DNA of 61,055 bases from GCA-2718595 sp963935005 (GCA_963935005.1 CAWWAX010000004.1:1-61055); one strand, 5' to 3'. Counted from the first letter of the stretch, positions 26,338-36,553 are shown. Notes: generated from the sequence alone by a model not told the origin. Numbers and translations are program-made.

Positions 26338-26970
26338 CTAAGGGTAAAGCAATGTTGTGCTCCAATGGTCCTTGGCTTCGCGTTCAAAGAGGAGACGTTC
26401 GTGTAAGCGGTCGGGACGACCCTGCCAGAATTCTATTTTACGGGGAGAAACCCTGTAGCCACCCCAGAAATGTGGTAAAGGAATTTTTTGATTCTCAAAA
26501 CGACTCTCAATTCCCTTGACTTCGCCTGCGAGCGATTCTTGGCCAATAGTGGCACTCTGTTTCGATGCCCAAGCTCCAATCTGGCTACCTCTGTCACGTG
26601 TTCTAAAGTAGTCTTCTGATTCTTCAATAGTGGTTCGGGTCACATTGCCTTCAATTCTGATTTGTCTTTCCAGTATAGACCAGTGGAACAAAAGAGAGAC
26701 CTCAGGATTTTTTTGAATGTCTTGGGCCTTTCTACTGTTATAGTTAGTAAAAAAAACAAAACCTCTGGAGTCAAAACCTTTTAAGAGGACCATCCTGGAA
26801 GATGGAGATCCAGCAGAGGTAGAAGTTGAGAGTGACATAGATTCATGAAGAGTTATACCAGACTCTTTGGCGGCCATAAACCACTCGCTGAAAAGTGCTA
26901 TAGGATCGCTTTGCTGTGCAAAATTCATTTTGTGGATGGGTTGAGAGTAGTCATCAATTGAAACCGACAC
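26338..26970 (-). CDS. pdxH: pyridoxamine 5'-phosphate oxidase
   Basis: A 210-aa FMN flavoenzyme that oxidises pyridoxine or pyridoxamine 5'-phosphate to PLP in the cytoplasm. Family motifs are SPSSRMVLLKGFDSRGFVFF (about 56-75), the FMN-binding FFTNYNSRKAQ, and the C-terminal PHFWGGYRVSPRKIEFWQG and RLHERLLF. Length is standard. The chosen start is GTG at 26970, which overlaps the HAD gene by 17 bp; an in-frame ATG at 26928 is an alternative with no better RBS. Several PLP enzymes in the window (fusion, kbl, class V aminotransferase, desulfhydrase-like) need its product. Confidence 0.95.
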   Translation of the reverse strand: MSVSIDDYSQPIHKMNFAQQSDPIALFSEWFMAAKESGITLHESMSLSTSTSAGSPSSRMVLLKGFDSRGFVFFTNYNSRKAQDIQKNPEVSLLFHWSILERQIRIEGNVTRTTIEESEDYFRTRDRGSQIGAWASKQSATIGQESLAGEVKGIESRFENQKIPLPHFWGGYRVSPRKIEFWQGRPDRLHERLLFEREAKDHWSTTLLYP

Positions 26971-27748
26971 CGAGCGCAGCAGGGAGAGAAGCTACAGAAT
27001 CTAAAGTCAGGTCAGGCTTAGTCTTTGCGGAGAAGAGGTCGTCTTCTCTAAATTTTCCAGTTCTAACTAAGATAGAGGCGGCATCACAGGCGTTCGCGCC
27101 TTCTATATCTGTTTTTAGGTCATCGCCGACGACAGCCATATTGAAAAGGTCTACGCCCATCGATTCTGCTGCTGCGGCGAAGAATGCACGGCTAGGTTTA
27201 CCTAAAATCTTTGCTTTCTTTTGCGTGGCGTATTCTAGTGCTGTGACGAATGCTCCAGCATCCATGGCCAAGCCGTTCCCAGTATCCCAGTGTCGATTTT
27301 GATGAAGTGCTATGAATGTTGCTCCATCCATGATGTGCTGAAATGCTTCATTCAACATTGTGAAATCCCAATCTTTACCCATGTCCCCAATGACTACCGC
27401 CTGTGGCGAAGTTTCATTCATCGTAAAGTGCGCAAAATCGGCGTAGGTAGAGGGTCCTACTCTAAGAGCCAAGTTCCAAAGTCCTTTCTTCTCAAGCCAG
27501 GAAGCTGCGGCGAGAGGAGCAGTTAGAACTTCTTCGAGTTCAACCTCTAGACCCATATTGTACAGACTTTTAACAAGAGCTGTTCTTGGCATCCGAGAAA
27601 TATTTGTCCCAAACCTCATGGGGATGTTTCCACGACGGAGGCTTGCAATAGCGTCGGCAGCACCTGGGACTAACTTGTCTCCGACAAATATGGTTCCGTC
27701 CAGATCGATCAATACGGCGTCTACATCTTCAAGTTTATTTGGCATCAT
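26954..27748 (-). CDS. HAD-IIA family phosphatase (NagD-like)
   Basis: A 264-aa haloacid-dehalogenase hydrolase of subclass IIA. The nucleophile motif is LIDLDGTIFVG (Asp at about 15), motif II is MRFGTNIS, and the C-terminal motif VVGDDLKTDIEGA (about 218-230) supplies the Mg ligands. Members dephosphorylate nucleotides, phosphoglycolate or sugar phosphates; some vertebrate relatives act on PLP, which is attractive because pdxH overlaps its end by 17 bp, but NagD-like members with other substrates are at least as common. GGAGGG precedes the two tandem ATG codons. Confidence 0.88.
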   Translation of the reverse strand: MMPNKLEDVDAVLIDLDGTIFVGDKLVPGAADAIASLRRGNIPMRFGTNISRMPRTALVKSLYNMGLEVELEEVLTAPLAAASWLEKKGLWNLALRVGPSTYADFAHFTMNETSPQAVVIGDMGKDWDFTMLNEAFQHIMDGATFIALHQNRHWDTGNGLAMDAGAFVTALEYATQKKAKILGKPSRAFFAAAAESMGVDLFNMAVVGDDLKTDIEGANACDAASILVRTGKFREDDLFSAKTKPDLTLDSVASLPAALGVGFN

Positions 27749-27824
27749 GACCCTCCACTCGGAGATAAAAGCAACAATTTCTTCTGTCAGGTCTTAATGA
27801 ATAAGTTAAGCAATATCTAATTTA

Positions 27825-29492
27825 CTAGGTCAGGCCGACGATTTCACCATTTTCCGATAAAGACATTCCTTCGGAAGCAGGATGAAGAGCCAAGCCAGGC
27901 ATTGTCATGATACTGCCAGTTTTGGCAACCACAAATCCTGCCCCAGCTGATGGAGTGACCTCTCTTACACTGATCCTGAACCCTTTGGGTCTTCCTAGTA
28001 ATTTTGGGTTATCAGAGAAGGAGTATTGTGTTTTGGCTATACACACGGGAACCTCGCCCATTCCGATCGATTCTAAATGGTCAATGGCTGGTCCTGATCC
28101 ACCTACAAAATCAACTCCTTCAGCACCATAAATTTGGGTAGCTACTGTTTCTATTTTTTCTCTAATTCCCATCTCGTTTGGGTATAAAGGACGATAGTCA
28201 GCAGCACCAGATTTTAACATTTCTGAAACAGCATCTGCCAAATCAAGACAGCCAGTTCCAGTTTGACTGTGTGGATCAGCTTCTACGCAAATAGTATTCC
28301 ATTCTTTACAGGCCTCTAAGACAGCAGCGACTTCGGAGTTTGTGTCGGTAGCAAATCTGTTGATAGCTACAATGGGAGGGATCCCGAATTTGCTGACATT
28401 TTCTATATGGCCTCGAAGATTCTCTAATCCCATTTTGACGGCATTTACATCTTCATTTTCCAGACTGTCCTTAGATATGCCTCCATTCATTTTTAAAGCT
28501 CTTATTGTCGCTACGATTACTACAGCCTGAGGTTGTAGCTCTCCAATCCGACATTTTATATCAAAGAATTTTTCAGCTCCCAGGTCTGCTCCAAAACCGG
28601 CCTCTGTCACAACGATATCACCAAGAGAAATCGCTGTTTTGGTAGCTACGAGTGAATTGCAACCATGTGCAATGTTTGCGAAAGGACCACCGTGAATGAA
28701 AGCAGGGGTTCCTCCTATCGTCTGTACTAAATTTGGGTTCAGGCTGTCCTTAAGGAGGAGTGTCATAGCTCCAGGGGCATTAAGTTCTTTAGCGCGGACT
28801 GGGTCACCAGTTCTGGTTGACCCTACAATGATGTTGCCGAGTCTATTTGTCAGATCCTTGAGAGATCGGGACAAACAGAAAATAGCCATGATTTCAGAAG
28901 CTGCAGTGATGACAAACCCATCCTCCCTAGGGATGCCTCCAGTCTTTCCTCCCAGTCCTACCACTATGTTCCTTAGCGCTCGATCGTTCATGTCCACTGC
29001 TCTGGGCCACGTAATCTGCCGGTGATCTATTTCTAAGCTATTGGGCCGGAATAAATGGTTATCCAGAAGGGCTGACAGAAGTGAATGGGCTGAGGTGATA
29101 GCGTGAAAATCACCAGTGAAGTGCAGGTTGATATCAGACATGGGAACGACCTGTGAATGTCCTCCGCCTGCAGCTCCACCCTTTATCCCGAAAACAGGAC
29201 CTAGACTGGGCTCACGGAGACATAAGATGGGGTTCCTATCTCTGAGTGTTAAAGCGTCCGCCAGGCCCACTGAAACTGTAGATTTTCCTTCTCCAGCGGC
29301 TGTCGGGCTAATACCCGTGACTAGAACAACTTTGCCTTCTTTACTTTTACGCTTCTCGATTAGGTCGAGTGGGATTTTCGCTTTATAATGCCCATAGGGC
29401 TGTATTTCTGCTGAATCAAGTTCTATTTTTTCAGCGATTTCTGAAATTGGTTTCAGTTTAGCTGATTGTGCAATTTCGATATCAGTAAGCAT
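27825..29492 (-). CDS. fhs: formate--tetrahydrofolate ligase
   Basis: A 555-aa enzyme that makes 10-formyl-THF from formate, THF and ATP. The P-loop-like ATP site is in ISPTAAGEGKSTVSVGLADA (about 61-80), and the family stretches EPSLGPVFGIKGGAAGGG and DAFVIT-like region are present. The frame is open 44 codons further upstream to 29624, but the ATG at 29492 gives the usual length and N-terminus (TDIEIAQSA). It is divergent from the formate dehydrogenase genes, with about 200 bp between starts, so formate activation and oxidation may share a regulatory region. No riboswitch is recognised there. Confidence 0.96.
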   Translation of the reverse strand: MLTDIEIAQSAKLKPISEIAEKIELDSAEIQPYGHYKAKIPLDLIEKRKSKEGKVVLVTGISPTAAGEGKSTVSVGLADALTLRDRNPILCLREPSLGPVFGIKGGAAGGGHSQVVPMSDINLHFTGDFHAITSAHSLLSALLDNHLFRPNSLEIDHRQITWPRAVDMNDRALRNIVVGLGGKTGGIPREDGFVITAASEIMAIFCLSRSLKDLTNRLGNIIVGSTRTGDPVRAKELNAPGAMTLLLKDSLNPNLVQTIGGTPAFIHGGPFANIAHGCNSLVATKTAISLGDIVVTEAGFGADLGAEKFFDIKCRIGELQPQAVVIVATIRALKMNGGISKDSLENEDVNAVKMGLENLRGHIENVSKFGIPPIVAINRFATDTNSEVAAVLEACKEWNTICVEADPHSQTGTGCLDLADAVSEMLKSGAADYRPLYPNEMGIREKIETVATQIYGAEGVDFVGGSGPAIDHLESIGMGEVPVCIAKTQYSFSDNPKLLGRPKGFRISVREVTPSAGAGFVVAKTGSIMTMPGLALHPASEGMSLSENGEIVGLT

Positions 29493-29693
29493 TAGTTTCA
29501 GTATCCCGTTTTTGTTTCTTAGTTCACAGTCTATGTAGAATGACCCGATAACCTTATCTGTAGCGTCGGTTGTGTACCTAGTAATGTAAAGCTTTTTCGA
29601 CTGTAAACGTACAGCCTTTCTCACAGCGGAGAATTTATGGACCTAGTGAAGCTCCTTGCTTTAGGAACTTTTTTTGGCCAGAGTTAAGTCTAG

Positions 29694-31355
29694 ATGAACT
29701 GTCTTAGCAACCAAGAAATCATCCTTCAATGGAAGGATGAACCGGCACCTCTTCTGGGGGTACTTCAAGAATTCCATGATAGAGATGGTTATTTGTCAGA
29801 AGAAGTTCTTCGAGAAATAGCAAAATCTCTAAAGATTCCTGTAGCGGATCTTTTTGGCACGGTTACTTTCTATCATCACTTTTCACGAGAACCTGGCGGG
29901 CTTGAAGCTCCGCGTGTTTGTACAGGTCCAATTTGTAAGATGTATGGTAGCGATGAGCTACTGAAAAATCTGGAAGGAGCCTCTTCGATGCCTTGTTCGG
30001 GAAGGTGTGACGAACCTATACCGGTGCTAAGAGGGCGTGAAACTCTGGTGGGACTCCCCGGATCATCTCTAGAAAAGAAACGTTCTCCGATACCTCCAGT
30101 ATTGCCAGAAAATATGCAAGAATGCGTTTTTTCAGACATTAGAGATCCTAACCGATCCAGCCTCGAGGGTTATTTGAATAGCGGAGGTTATGATGCTCTC
30201 AAAATTGCTATAGAGCTAGGATCTGAAGGGTTGATTACTCTTATGGATGATTCTGGTCTGGCAGGACGTGGAGGTGCTGGGTTCCCTACGGGCAGGAAAT
30301 GGAAAGCAGTTGCAGATGCAGCTGGTAGCCCTAAAACCGTTGTTTGTAATGCAGATGAAGGAGAGCCAGGTTGCTTCAAAGATAGATGTATCATGGATTA
30401 TGATCCACACGCTCTGATAGAAGGTATGATTTTGGCCGCTTATGCTACAGGGGCAAGCAGGGGGTTTATCTATCTGAGATACGAATATCCAGAAACGGAA
30501 GAGGTTCTTGCAGAAGCGATTCGTGAGGCCTACGAGAAAAGGTTTTTAGGCCAAGGTATTTTGGGTTATGACTTTGGATTCGATCTTTATCTGAGAAGAG
30601 GGGCAGGAGCCTACATATGCGGAGAAGAAACGTCACTTCTCAATAGCCTTGAAGGCAAGCATCCCTTCCCTCGTAATCGGCCTCCATATCCTGTAACAAA
30701 CGGCTATGAAAATCTTCCTACCGTCGTAAATAACGTCGAGACGCTAGCTTCTGTGCCGCCCATTGTTCGTAATGGTGCGAACTGGTACCAGAACTTAGGC
30801 ATCGGGGATCAGGGAGGGACTAAAATTATTAGTTTGTCTGGTGATATTCTAAGGCCTGGAAACTATGAGGTGCCGTTAGGATTCCCTTTGTTGGAGCTGA
30901 TTGAAGAATGGGCGGGTGGGTGTACTCCAGGCCACTCGGTTCAGGCAGTCACTATGGCAGGTCTTTCTGGTGGTTTCTTAGCTGGTGAAGATCTGGATGT
31001 GACATTGGATGAGCCGAGTATACGTTCTAAGGGCTCATTTTTAGGTGCAGGTGGCATAATGGTTTTTGACGATACCAGAGATATGGTAGAAGTAGCATTT
31101 CAGGCGATGGAATTTTTTGCACACGAGTCATGTGGTAAGTGTTTTCCTTGTCGGATAGGCACCCAAAGACTCACTGAGAGGTTGTCTGGAACGGCTGGGC
31201 CAGCGGATTTGCAGGAATGGTTAGATGAAGTGATAGACCTAGGCAAGACAATGACAGAGACCAGTGCTTGTGGTTTAGGTATGGCAGCTCCATTGATCTC
31301 TAGTAGCTTACTGAAGTATTTTCCAGAGAGTGTCTCTCAGCATGTGACAGGATGA
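29694..31355 (+). CDS. fdsB: NAD-dependent formate dehydrogenase beta subunit (NuoE-NuoF fusion, FdsB type)
   Basis: A 553-aa fusion. Residues 1-150 are a NuoE-like domain with 2Fe-2S ligands Cys76, Cys81, Cys101 and Cys105. Residues about 160-553 are a NuoF-like domain with FMN/NAD motifs GRGGAGFPTGRKW, ADEGEPGCFKDR and GAGAYICGEETSLL and the 4Fe-4S motif ESCGKCFPCR. It takes electrons from the alpha subunit and reduces NAD+. It starts at ATG 29694, 18 bp before the alpha subunit. In typical FdsGBA enzymes the NuoE and NuoF parts are separate genes (fdsG, fdsB); here they are one chain, as in some HydB/HoxF-like proteins. Confidence 0.93.
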   Translation: MNCLSNQEIILQWKDEPAPLLGVLQEFHDRDGYLSEEVLREIAKSLKIPVADLFGTVTFYHHFSREPGGLEAPRVCTGPICKMYGSDELLKNLEGASSMPCSGRCDEPIPVLRGRETLVGLPGSSLEKKRSPIPPVLPENMQECVFSDIRDPNRSSLEGYLNSGGYDALKIAIELGSEGLITLMDDSGLAGRGGAGFPTGRKWKAVADAAGSPKTVVCNADEGEPGCFKDRCIMDYDPHALIEGMILAAYATGASRGFIYLRYEYPETEEVLAEAIREAYEKRFLGQGILGYDFGFDLYLRRGAGAYICGEETSLLNSLEGKHPFPRNRPPYPVTNGYENLPTVVNNVETLASVPPIVRNGANWYQNLGIGDQGGTKIISLSGDILRPGNYEVPLGFPLLELIEEWAGGCTPGHSVQAVTMAGLSGGFLAGEDLDVTLDEPSIRSKGSFLGAGGIMVFDDTRDMVEVAFQAMEFFAHESCGKCFPCRIGTQRLTERLSGTAGPADLQEWLDEVIDLGKTMTETSACGLGMAAPLISSSLLKYFPESVSQHVTG

Positions 31356-31373
31356 TGTCATGAACTTATCGAG

Positions 31374-34094
31374 ATGAAAAGGAAGAATGGTGACCAGGTG
31401 AAAAAGCAAACTCTTGCGTTGAATGGTGACCAGGTTGGTTTTAATCCAGGCGAAACGGTCTACGAGGTGGCAGAGCGAAGCGGGATTGATATACCAACAC
31501 TTTGTTACGATTCCAGGCTTGACCCATTTGGGGGTTGTCGGATGTGTATTGTCGAGGTGGAGGGGTCTAGGAATCCGGTAGCCTCTTGTACCACTAAGGC
31601 GATGCCTGGAATGCGTGTAAAGACTGCAGGAGGCCGATTGGATATGCACAGAAGAGTTCTCTTGGAAATGGTAGCGTCTGAGAACAGAGAAATCGATGTG
31701 GATCCTCTTTCTGGCTATGCTTCTCAGGAACTTAAAATTCTAGCTGATAAGTATGATGCTCGCACGGGACGTTTTAGTGGAAAGCAGTCAGGAAAAAGCT
31801 TTGAAGATGATCCTAATCCATTTATAAAGAGGGACTACGATAACTGTATCTCCTGCTATCGTTGTGTCCGCGTTTGTGCGGAACAGGAAGGGGACTACGC
31901 CATTACCGTTGTCAACAGAGGTTTTGAGACTGAAATCTCTACTGAATTTGGTGGATTGTTGAATGATTCAGCGTGCACTTTCTGTGGGCAATGTATACAG
32001 ACGTGTCCGACAGGAGCATTGGGAGACTTAAAAGCTCTAGCAAATCGAGAAGTTCCGGGTGAGACGAAAAAGACCAGGACTATTTGTACTTACTGTGGAG
32101 TTGGATGTTCAATCGACGTTTTGTCCAGGGGTGAAAAAGTCATAGGAGTACTGCCTGCTATGGATGGTCCAGCTAATAACGGAGCTCTCTGTGTCAAAGG
32201 TCAATTTGCTTATGATTTCGTAGGGCATCGTGATCGTCTGAAAACCCCACTAATTAAGAATGGTTCTGGTCAATTGGAACCGGCATCGTGGGAAGATGCT
32301 TTAAACTGTGCCGCTGAAGGATTAAGCAAGGCGGTTCAAGAGCATGGTCGTCACAGTCTCTATGCTATTGCATCTGGTCGTGCGCCGAATGAAGTGGCAT
32401 ATGTAATGCAAAAATTCGTTAGAGCTGGACTCGGCACCAATTATATAGATAACTGCAGTCGAGCCTGACACGCTCCTACCGTCGCCGGTCTGGCGGCAAG
32501 TATTGGACGGGGTGCGATGTCCAATCCATTGGCTGACATGGAAAAGCCTGATGTGATTTTTTGCATTGGCACTAACATGACAGAAGCACACCCTGTGGCC
32601 GCCACTCGTCTCAAGAGAGCTCTGGCCAAGGGCGCCAAATTAATAGTTGCAGATCCTCGAAAGATAGAGTTGGCTAACTTGGCAGATCTTTATCTGCCGA
32701 TTCGAGTGGGTTCCGATACAGCTCTGCTTTTGGCCATGGCTCATGTTATTTCCAGAGAAGGTTTGATTAATAAGCAGTTTATGAATGAGCGTACCGAAGA
32801 TCCTGAGAAATTCCTAAAACATATAGAGAAGGCTACTCCTGAATGGGCTGCTGAGATATGTGAGATAGCCCCGGAAGAGATAGAGAAAGCAGCTCTTTTA
32901 TACGGTTCTGCTAGTAGAGGTGCAATATACTATACCTTAGGAATAACGGAGCACATTTGTGGTGTAGAGAATGTTCAAAGTCTATGCAACCTCGCTTTAT
33001 TGACGGGTAATATTGGGAGAGAAGGTACGGGTATAAATCCTATGCGTGGCCAGAACAATATTCAGGGAGCTGGTGATATGGGTGCTTTGCCCAACAACTA
33101 TCCTGGTTTTCAATCGGTCACGGATCCTGATGTCCAAAGAAAATTTGAAAAAGCTTGGGGAAGAAAGGTCGACCTGGAACTAGGAATTACTAAAGTCACT
33201 GCTTTGGATATGTGCGGAGACCAAATCAGGGCCATGTTGATTGATGGTGAAAACACAGTAGTAACCGATCCTGATCGTAATCATTGCGAACGTGCTTTAA
33301 AAAGTCTGGATTTTTTAGTGGTTACGGACCTGTTTCTTACTGAAACGGCTGCTATGGCTGATGTTGTTTTCCCTGCAGCATCCTGGACCGAAGTGGATGG
33401 GACACAGACTAATACTGAAAGGAGAGTGCAACGACTGCGGGCAGCGGTGGAGCCGAAAGGCCAAGCCAAACCCGACTGGTGGATTATTTCAGAATTGGCT
33501 AAAAGGATGGGTTTTGAGGGCTTTGACTATGACAGTGCTCGGGAGGTTTTCAATGAATGTTGTCAGCTTTCACCCATCTATAACGGCTTAGATTGGGATC
33601 GAATTGATCAAGGTGAGTTCTGTTGGCCTGTTCCTGACGCAGATCATCCAGGAACGCCTCGCCTTCATGAAGGCAGTTTTATAAACGGGAGGGGTCTGTT
33701 CGCACAAACGGAGTACAGAGACCCCGCTGAAACAATTGATGCAGATTATCCAGTTTGGCTAACTACTGGACGTAGGCTTGCTTCTTACCATACCAGAACG
33801 CAAACCGGTCGATCTGCGGGTATCGATTATCTGCTTTCAGAAGAATCTCTGGAAGTTCACCCAAAAGATGTAAAGGAATGGGGTTTAAAGGATGGAGGAT
33901 TCGCCACTGTCTCCAGCCGAAGAGGGTCGGTGAAGGTTAAAGTCGAAGCGACTGTAAGATCACCTAGGGGTACGGTGTTTACATCTTTCAGTTTTAACGA
34001 CGTGCCGGTGAACGTCCTTACAGGATCTGGATATGACCCCGTCACACAGACTGCTGAACTGAAAGTTTGTCCGGTGAGCGTAGTGCCTATTTAA
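31374..34094 (+). CDS. fdhA: formate dehydrogenase alpha subunit, selenocysteine-containing
   Basis: A 906-aa molybdo/tungsto enzyme oxidising formate to CO2, read through an in-frame TGA at 32466-32468 as Sec365. Domains: residues 1-85 2Fe-2S ferredoxin (CRMCIV region); 150-225 two 4Fe-4S clusters (CISCYRCVRVC, CTFCGQCIQTC); 237-906 bis-MGD domain with CTYCGVGC cluster. Around the TGA the product reads DNCSRA-U-HAPTVAGL, matching the CARV-U-HGPSVAGL active site of E. coli FdhF, and the frame continues without a break to MSNPLADM and the C-terminal domain. A SECIS-like hairpin follows at the right distance. Gene finders would split it into 364 aa and 525 aa pieces. The NuoG-type N-terminal His-Cys cluster motif seems absent. 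selA/B/C/D and fdhD are not in the window. Confidence 0.95.
32481..32497 (+). promoter_or_regulatory. bacterial SECIS element of fdhA
   Basis: A hairpin with a 6-bp stem (GTCGCC with GGCGGC, one G-U pair) and loop GGTCT starts 12 nt after the TGA. The GGTCT loop lies exactly 18 nt after the TGA, the same loop sequence and distance as I recall for E. coli fdhF, where SelB binds it. This places SelB-Sec-tRNA at the TGA codon. No alternative role for this hairpin inside the coding region is apparent. Confidence 0.85.
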
Positions 34095-34117
34095 GAAAAT
34101 ATGTCGGTGAAGATTTC

Positions 34118-35353
34118 CTAATCATTCTTCTCTTGATAAGCCTGCAGTAATGCAAGCACAGAATCAATGTCTTCCATGGTCAAGTCGGCATTAATCTGGA
34201 CTCTGATTTCCTCGTCACCTTCGGGTACCACCGGATAGGTCAATCCAGTCACCAAAACTCCATTTTGAAATAAGTACTCTGTCAAGGAACGGGTTTCGTC
34301 CGTATTTCGTATCATCAGGGGAACGACTGGATGATTTCCAGGGATGGTTTCAATCCCAATTGCTGTGACTCCATCTTCAAAATGTTTAGTAAGATGTCTA
34401 AGATTATTCAAGCGGGATTTTCCCTCTGCACTATTCACGATTTGCACAGCTTTTCTAGCTGCGGAAGCTTCTCCAGCAGTAATTGGATTTGAGTAGATAT
34501 ACATTGGTGATTTTTCTCGTAAAAAATCAACAACAGCTTGGGAGGAAGTGACGTATCCTCCATTCACTCCAAAAGCTTTACCTAGAGTTCCGACCAGGAT
34601 GTCGACTGGCATAGACCCAGTAAATTCTTCAACACCACGCCCAGTCTCACCCATTGCTCCTACCCCATGAGAATCGTCGACTAAAACCACAGCGTTTTCC
34701 TCATAAATGTGATCGTGTTCCCTTGCTATATCCATGATTTGGTCCAGTGGTGCGTGGTCTCCCCTCATACTAAAAACACCGTCTGTGACTATCAAAGCTC
34801 TTTTGGCTTTTCCAGCCCATTGTTTTAGAGATGAAGACAAAGTCTCCATATCAAGATGAGGATAGATGACTTTTCCACACGGAGAAGACATTCTAGTCCC
34901 ATTAATGATGCAGTTGTGATTCAGTTCATCACTGATTACCACAGTATCCTTGGTCACAACAGAAGTTATGGTGGAGAGAATAGTTGCATAGGCCGAAGAG
35001 AAAATCATTGAGGCCTGACGATTATGAAAATTCGCCAATTCTGTTTCTAATTCTCTGTGGACAGAGTAGGAGCCGCTTATGAATCGAACCGCACCTGGTC
35101 CCGCTCCAAACTTGGAAGAAGCATCTTCTTCTGCCCGAACGACTTCAGGATGTAGCCCTAGCCCGAGGTAAGAGTTAGAGTTTAGGCGAATAAATTCTTT
35201 TTGGCCTTCGCCTTCTAAGAGGAACCGAGGTCCTCGGCTCTCTTCAGCTTGGCGGACTTCAGCTACAATATTTTCTTTACCTTTTGCGATGCCAGTTGCT
35301 TGTAGTTCTGCAACTTCTCTCTCCAAAATCTGAGTCAAGCGATCGGAGGGCAT
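34118..35353 (-). CDS. kbl: glycine C-acetyltransferase (2-amino-3-ketobutyrate CoA ligase)
   Basis: A 411-aa alpha-oxoamine synthase family PLP enzyme that cleaves 2-amino-3-oxobutyrate with CoA to glycine and acetyl-CoA. Visible are NSNSYLGLGLHPEV (substrate site), DDSHGVGAMGETGRG (PLP ring Asp-Ser-His) and the PLP lysine in VGTLGKAFGVNGGYV (about residues 244-258). It lies 42 bp after the Tdh gene, its pathway partner, which decides between Kbl and the related BioF/HemA. Cytoplasmic. Its 3' end meets fdhA tail-to-tail with a 23-bp gap lacking an obvious terminator. Confidence 0.94.
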   Translation of the reverse strand: MPSDRLTQILEREVAELQATGIAKGKENIVAEVRQAEESRGPRFLLEGEGQKEFIRLNSNSYLGLGLHPEVVRAEEDASSKFGAGPGAVRFISGSYSVHRELETELANFHNRQASMIFSSAYATILSTITSVVTKDTVVISDELNHNCIINGTRMSSPCGKVIYPHLDMETLSSSLKQWAGKAKRALIVTDGVFSMRGDHAPLDQIMDIAREHDHIYEENAVVLVDDSHGVGAMGETGRGVEEFTGSMPVDILVGTLGKAFGVNGGYVTSSQAVVDFLREKSPMYIYSNPITAGEASAARKAVQIVNSAEGKSRLNNLRHLTKHFEDGVTAIGIETIPGNHPVVPLMIRNTDETRSLTEYLFQNGVLVTGLTYPVVPEGDEEIRVQINADLTMEDIDSVLALLQAYQEKND

Positions 35354-35395
35354 ATCTAGTCATCTCCTGTAGGTTGTTAGTGTATCTGTCACCGG

Positions 35396-36340
35396 TTATA
35401 CAGAGCGAGAAAGTTCATTGATTATTTCTTCGGTCATATCTGCGAGATCATATTTCGGAGACCAACCCCACTCTAGTCTGGCGGCACTGTCGTCAATAGT
35501 TCTTGGCCAGCTTTGGGCTATAGATTCACGATGCTGGTCTACTTTGTATTCTATTTGGAATGTTGGAATGTGCTTTTTGATCTCTTTAGTCAGTGTTTGA
35601 GGATTGAGGTGCATCGCTGTAACATTGAAAGCGTTGCGATGGATCAAACTGTCAGGATCGGCCTCCATTAATTGAATGGATGCTTCAACAGCATCTGGCA
35701 TATACATCATGGGTAGCGTAGTGTCTTCCTTTAAAAAACAGGCGTAAGAGTGTTTCTTGACAGCTTGCACAAAGATGTCTACTGCCCAATCTGTGGTTCC
35801 TCCACCTGGTGGAGTGCCATACGATATCAGACCTGGGTATCGGACACCGCGAGTGTCAACTCCGTATTTTCTATGGTAGTAGTCACAAAGCAATTCGCCA
35901 GCCACTTTAGTAACGCCGTAAATGGTGGTCGGTCTCATTACTGTGTTTTGGGGGGTATTCTCTTTAGGGCTTGTTGGTCCAAAGACAGCAATAGAGCTGG
36001 GTGTGAATACAGAGCACTTTTCAAGACGTGCAACTTCCAGTACAGAACGGAGTGTCCCCATATTGATTTGATAGGCTAGATCTGGATTCGTTTCTCCTAC
36101 TGCAGATAGAATCGCAGCGAGGTGGAAAATGGTATCTGTACCGTGTGCGACAGTCGCTTGTGCAACAGCATTCTGATCTTGAGCATCTAAGATTGCAGTT
36201 GGCCCCGAATCGCAGACAGTCTTGGATAGGGGGCGTATGTCAGTTGCCAGAACAGCGTCTGCTCCATATCGCTCCCGCAGCGAAGTGACGAGTTCAGAGC
36301 CGATCTGTCCACCAGCTCCTGTGATGAGAATTCTTTTCAA
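35396..36340 (-). CDS. L-threonine 3-dehydrogenase, SDR (NAD-dependent epimerase-like) type
   Basis: A 314-aa short-chain-dehydrogenase protein with the NAD motif ITGAGGQIGSEL (residues 5-16) and catalytic YGVTK (about 143-147) after the Ser/Thr in VFTPSSIAVFG. GAGGQIG and the YPGLISY stretch are typical of the SDR-type threonine dehydrogenases, unrelated to the zinc Tdh of E. coli. It oxidises threonine to 2-amino-3-oxobutyrate, which the downstream Kbl consumes. Start is TTG at 36340. Together they convert threonine into glycine and acetyl-CoA. Confidence 0.9.
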   Translation of the reverse strand: MKRILITGAGGQIGSELVTSLRERYGADAVLATDIRPLSKTVCDSGPTAILDAQDQNAVAQATVAHGTDTIFHLAAILSAVGETNPDLAYQINMGTLRSVLEVARLEKCSVFTPSSIAVFGPTSPKENTPQNTVMRPTTIYGVTKVAGELLCDYYHRKYGVDTRGVRYPGLISYGTPPGGGTTDWAVDIFVQAVKKHSYACFLKEDTTLPMMYMPDAVEASIQLMEADPDSLIHRNAFNVTAMHLNPQTLTKEIKKHIPTFQIEYKVDQHRESIAQSWPRTIDDSAARLEWGWSPKYDLADMTEEIINELSRSV

Positions 36341-36553
36341 GTGTTGTTCTCAGGCTTTTAGTTTTGTTATTAGATAGCGTGAAGTATATATCAGGCAACA
36401 ATCTACGTCGACTGTTTTCGTAATCACGACGTAAGTCTAATGGTCTATGGATCGTAAGTTTTGCTGATGGACAGGAGTGACCTAGAGAGTGTTGTGAGCT
36501 AAGATGGGGTAGTATGTTAGCAAGTATACTAAAACCATTTCATTGAGGTAAAA

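Noticed and set aside
32517..34094. A separate 525-aa molybdopterin oxidoreductase gene starting at an ATG here
   Set aside because: The frame is continuous with the upstream FDH part through a TGA that fits a Sec codon; a separate protein would lack the Fe-S and Mo-entry domains.
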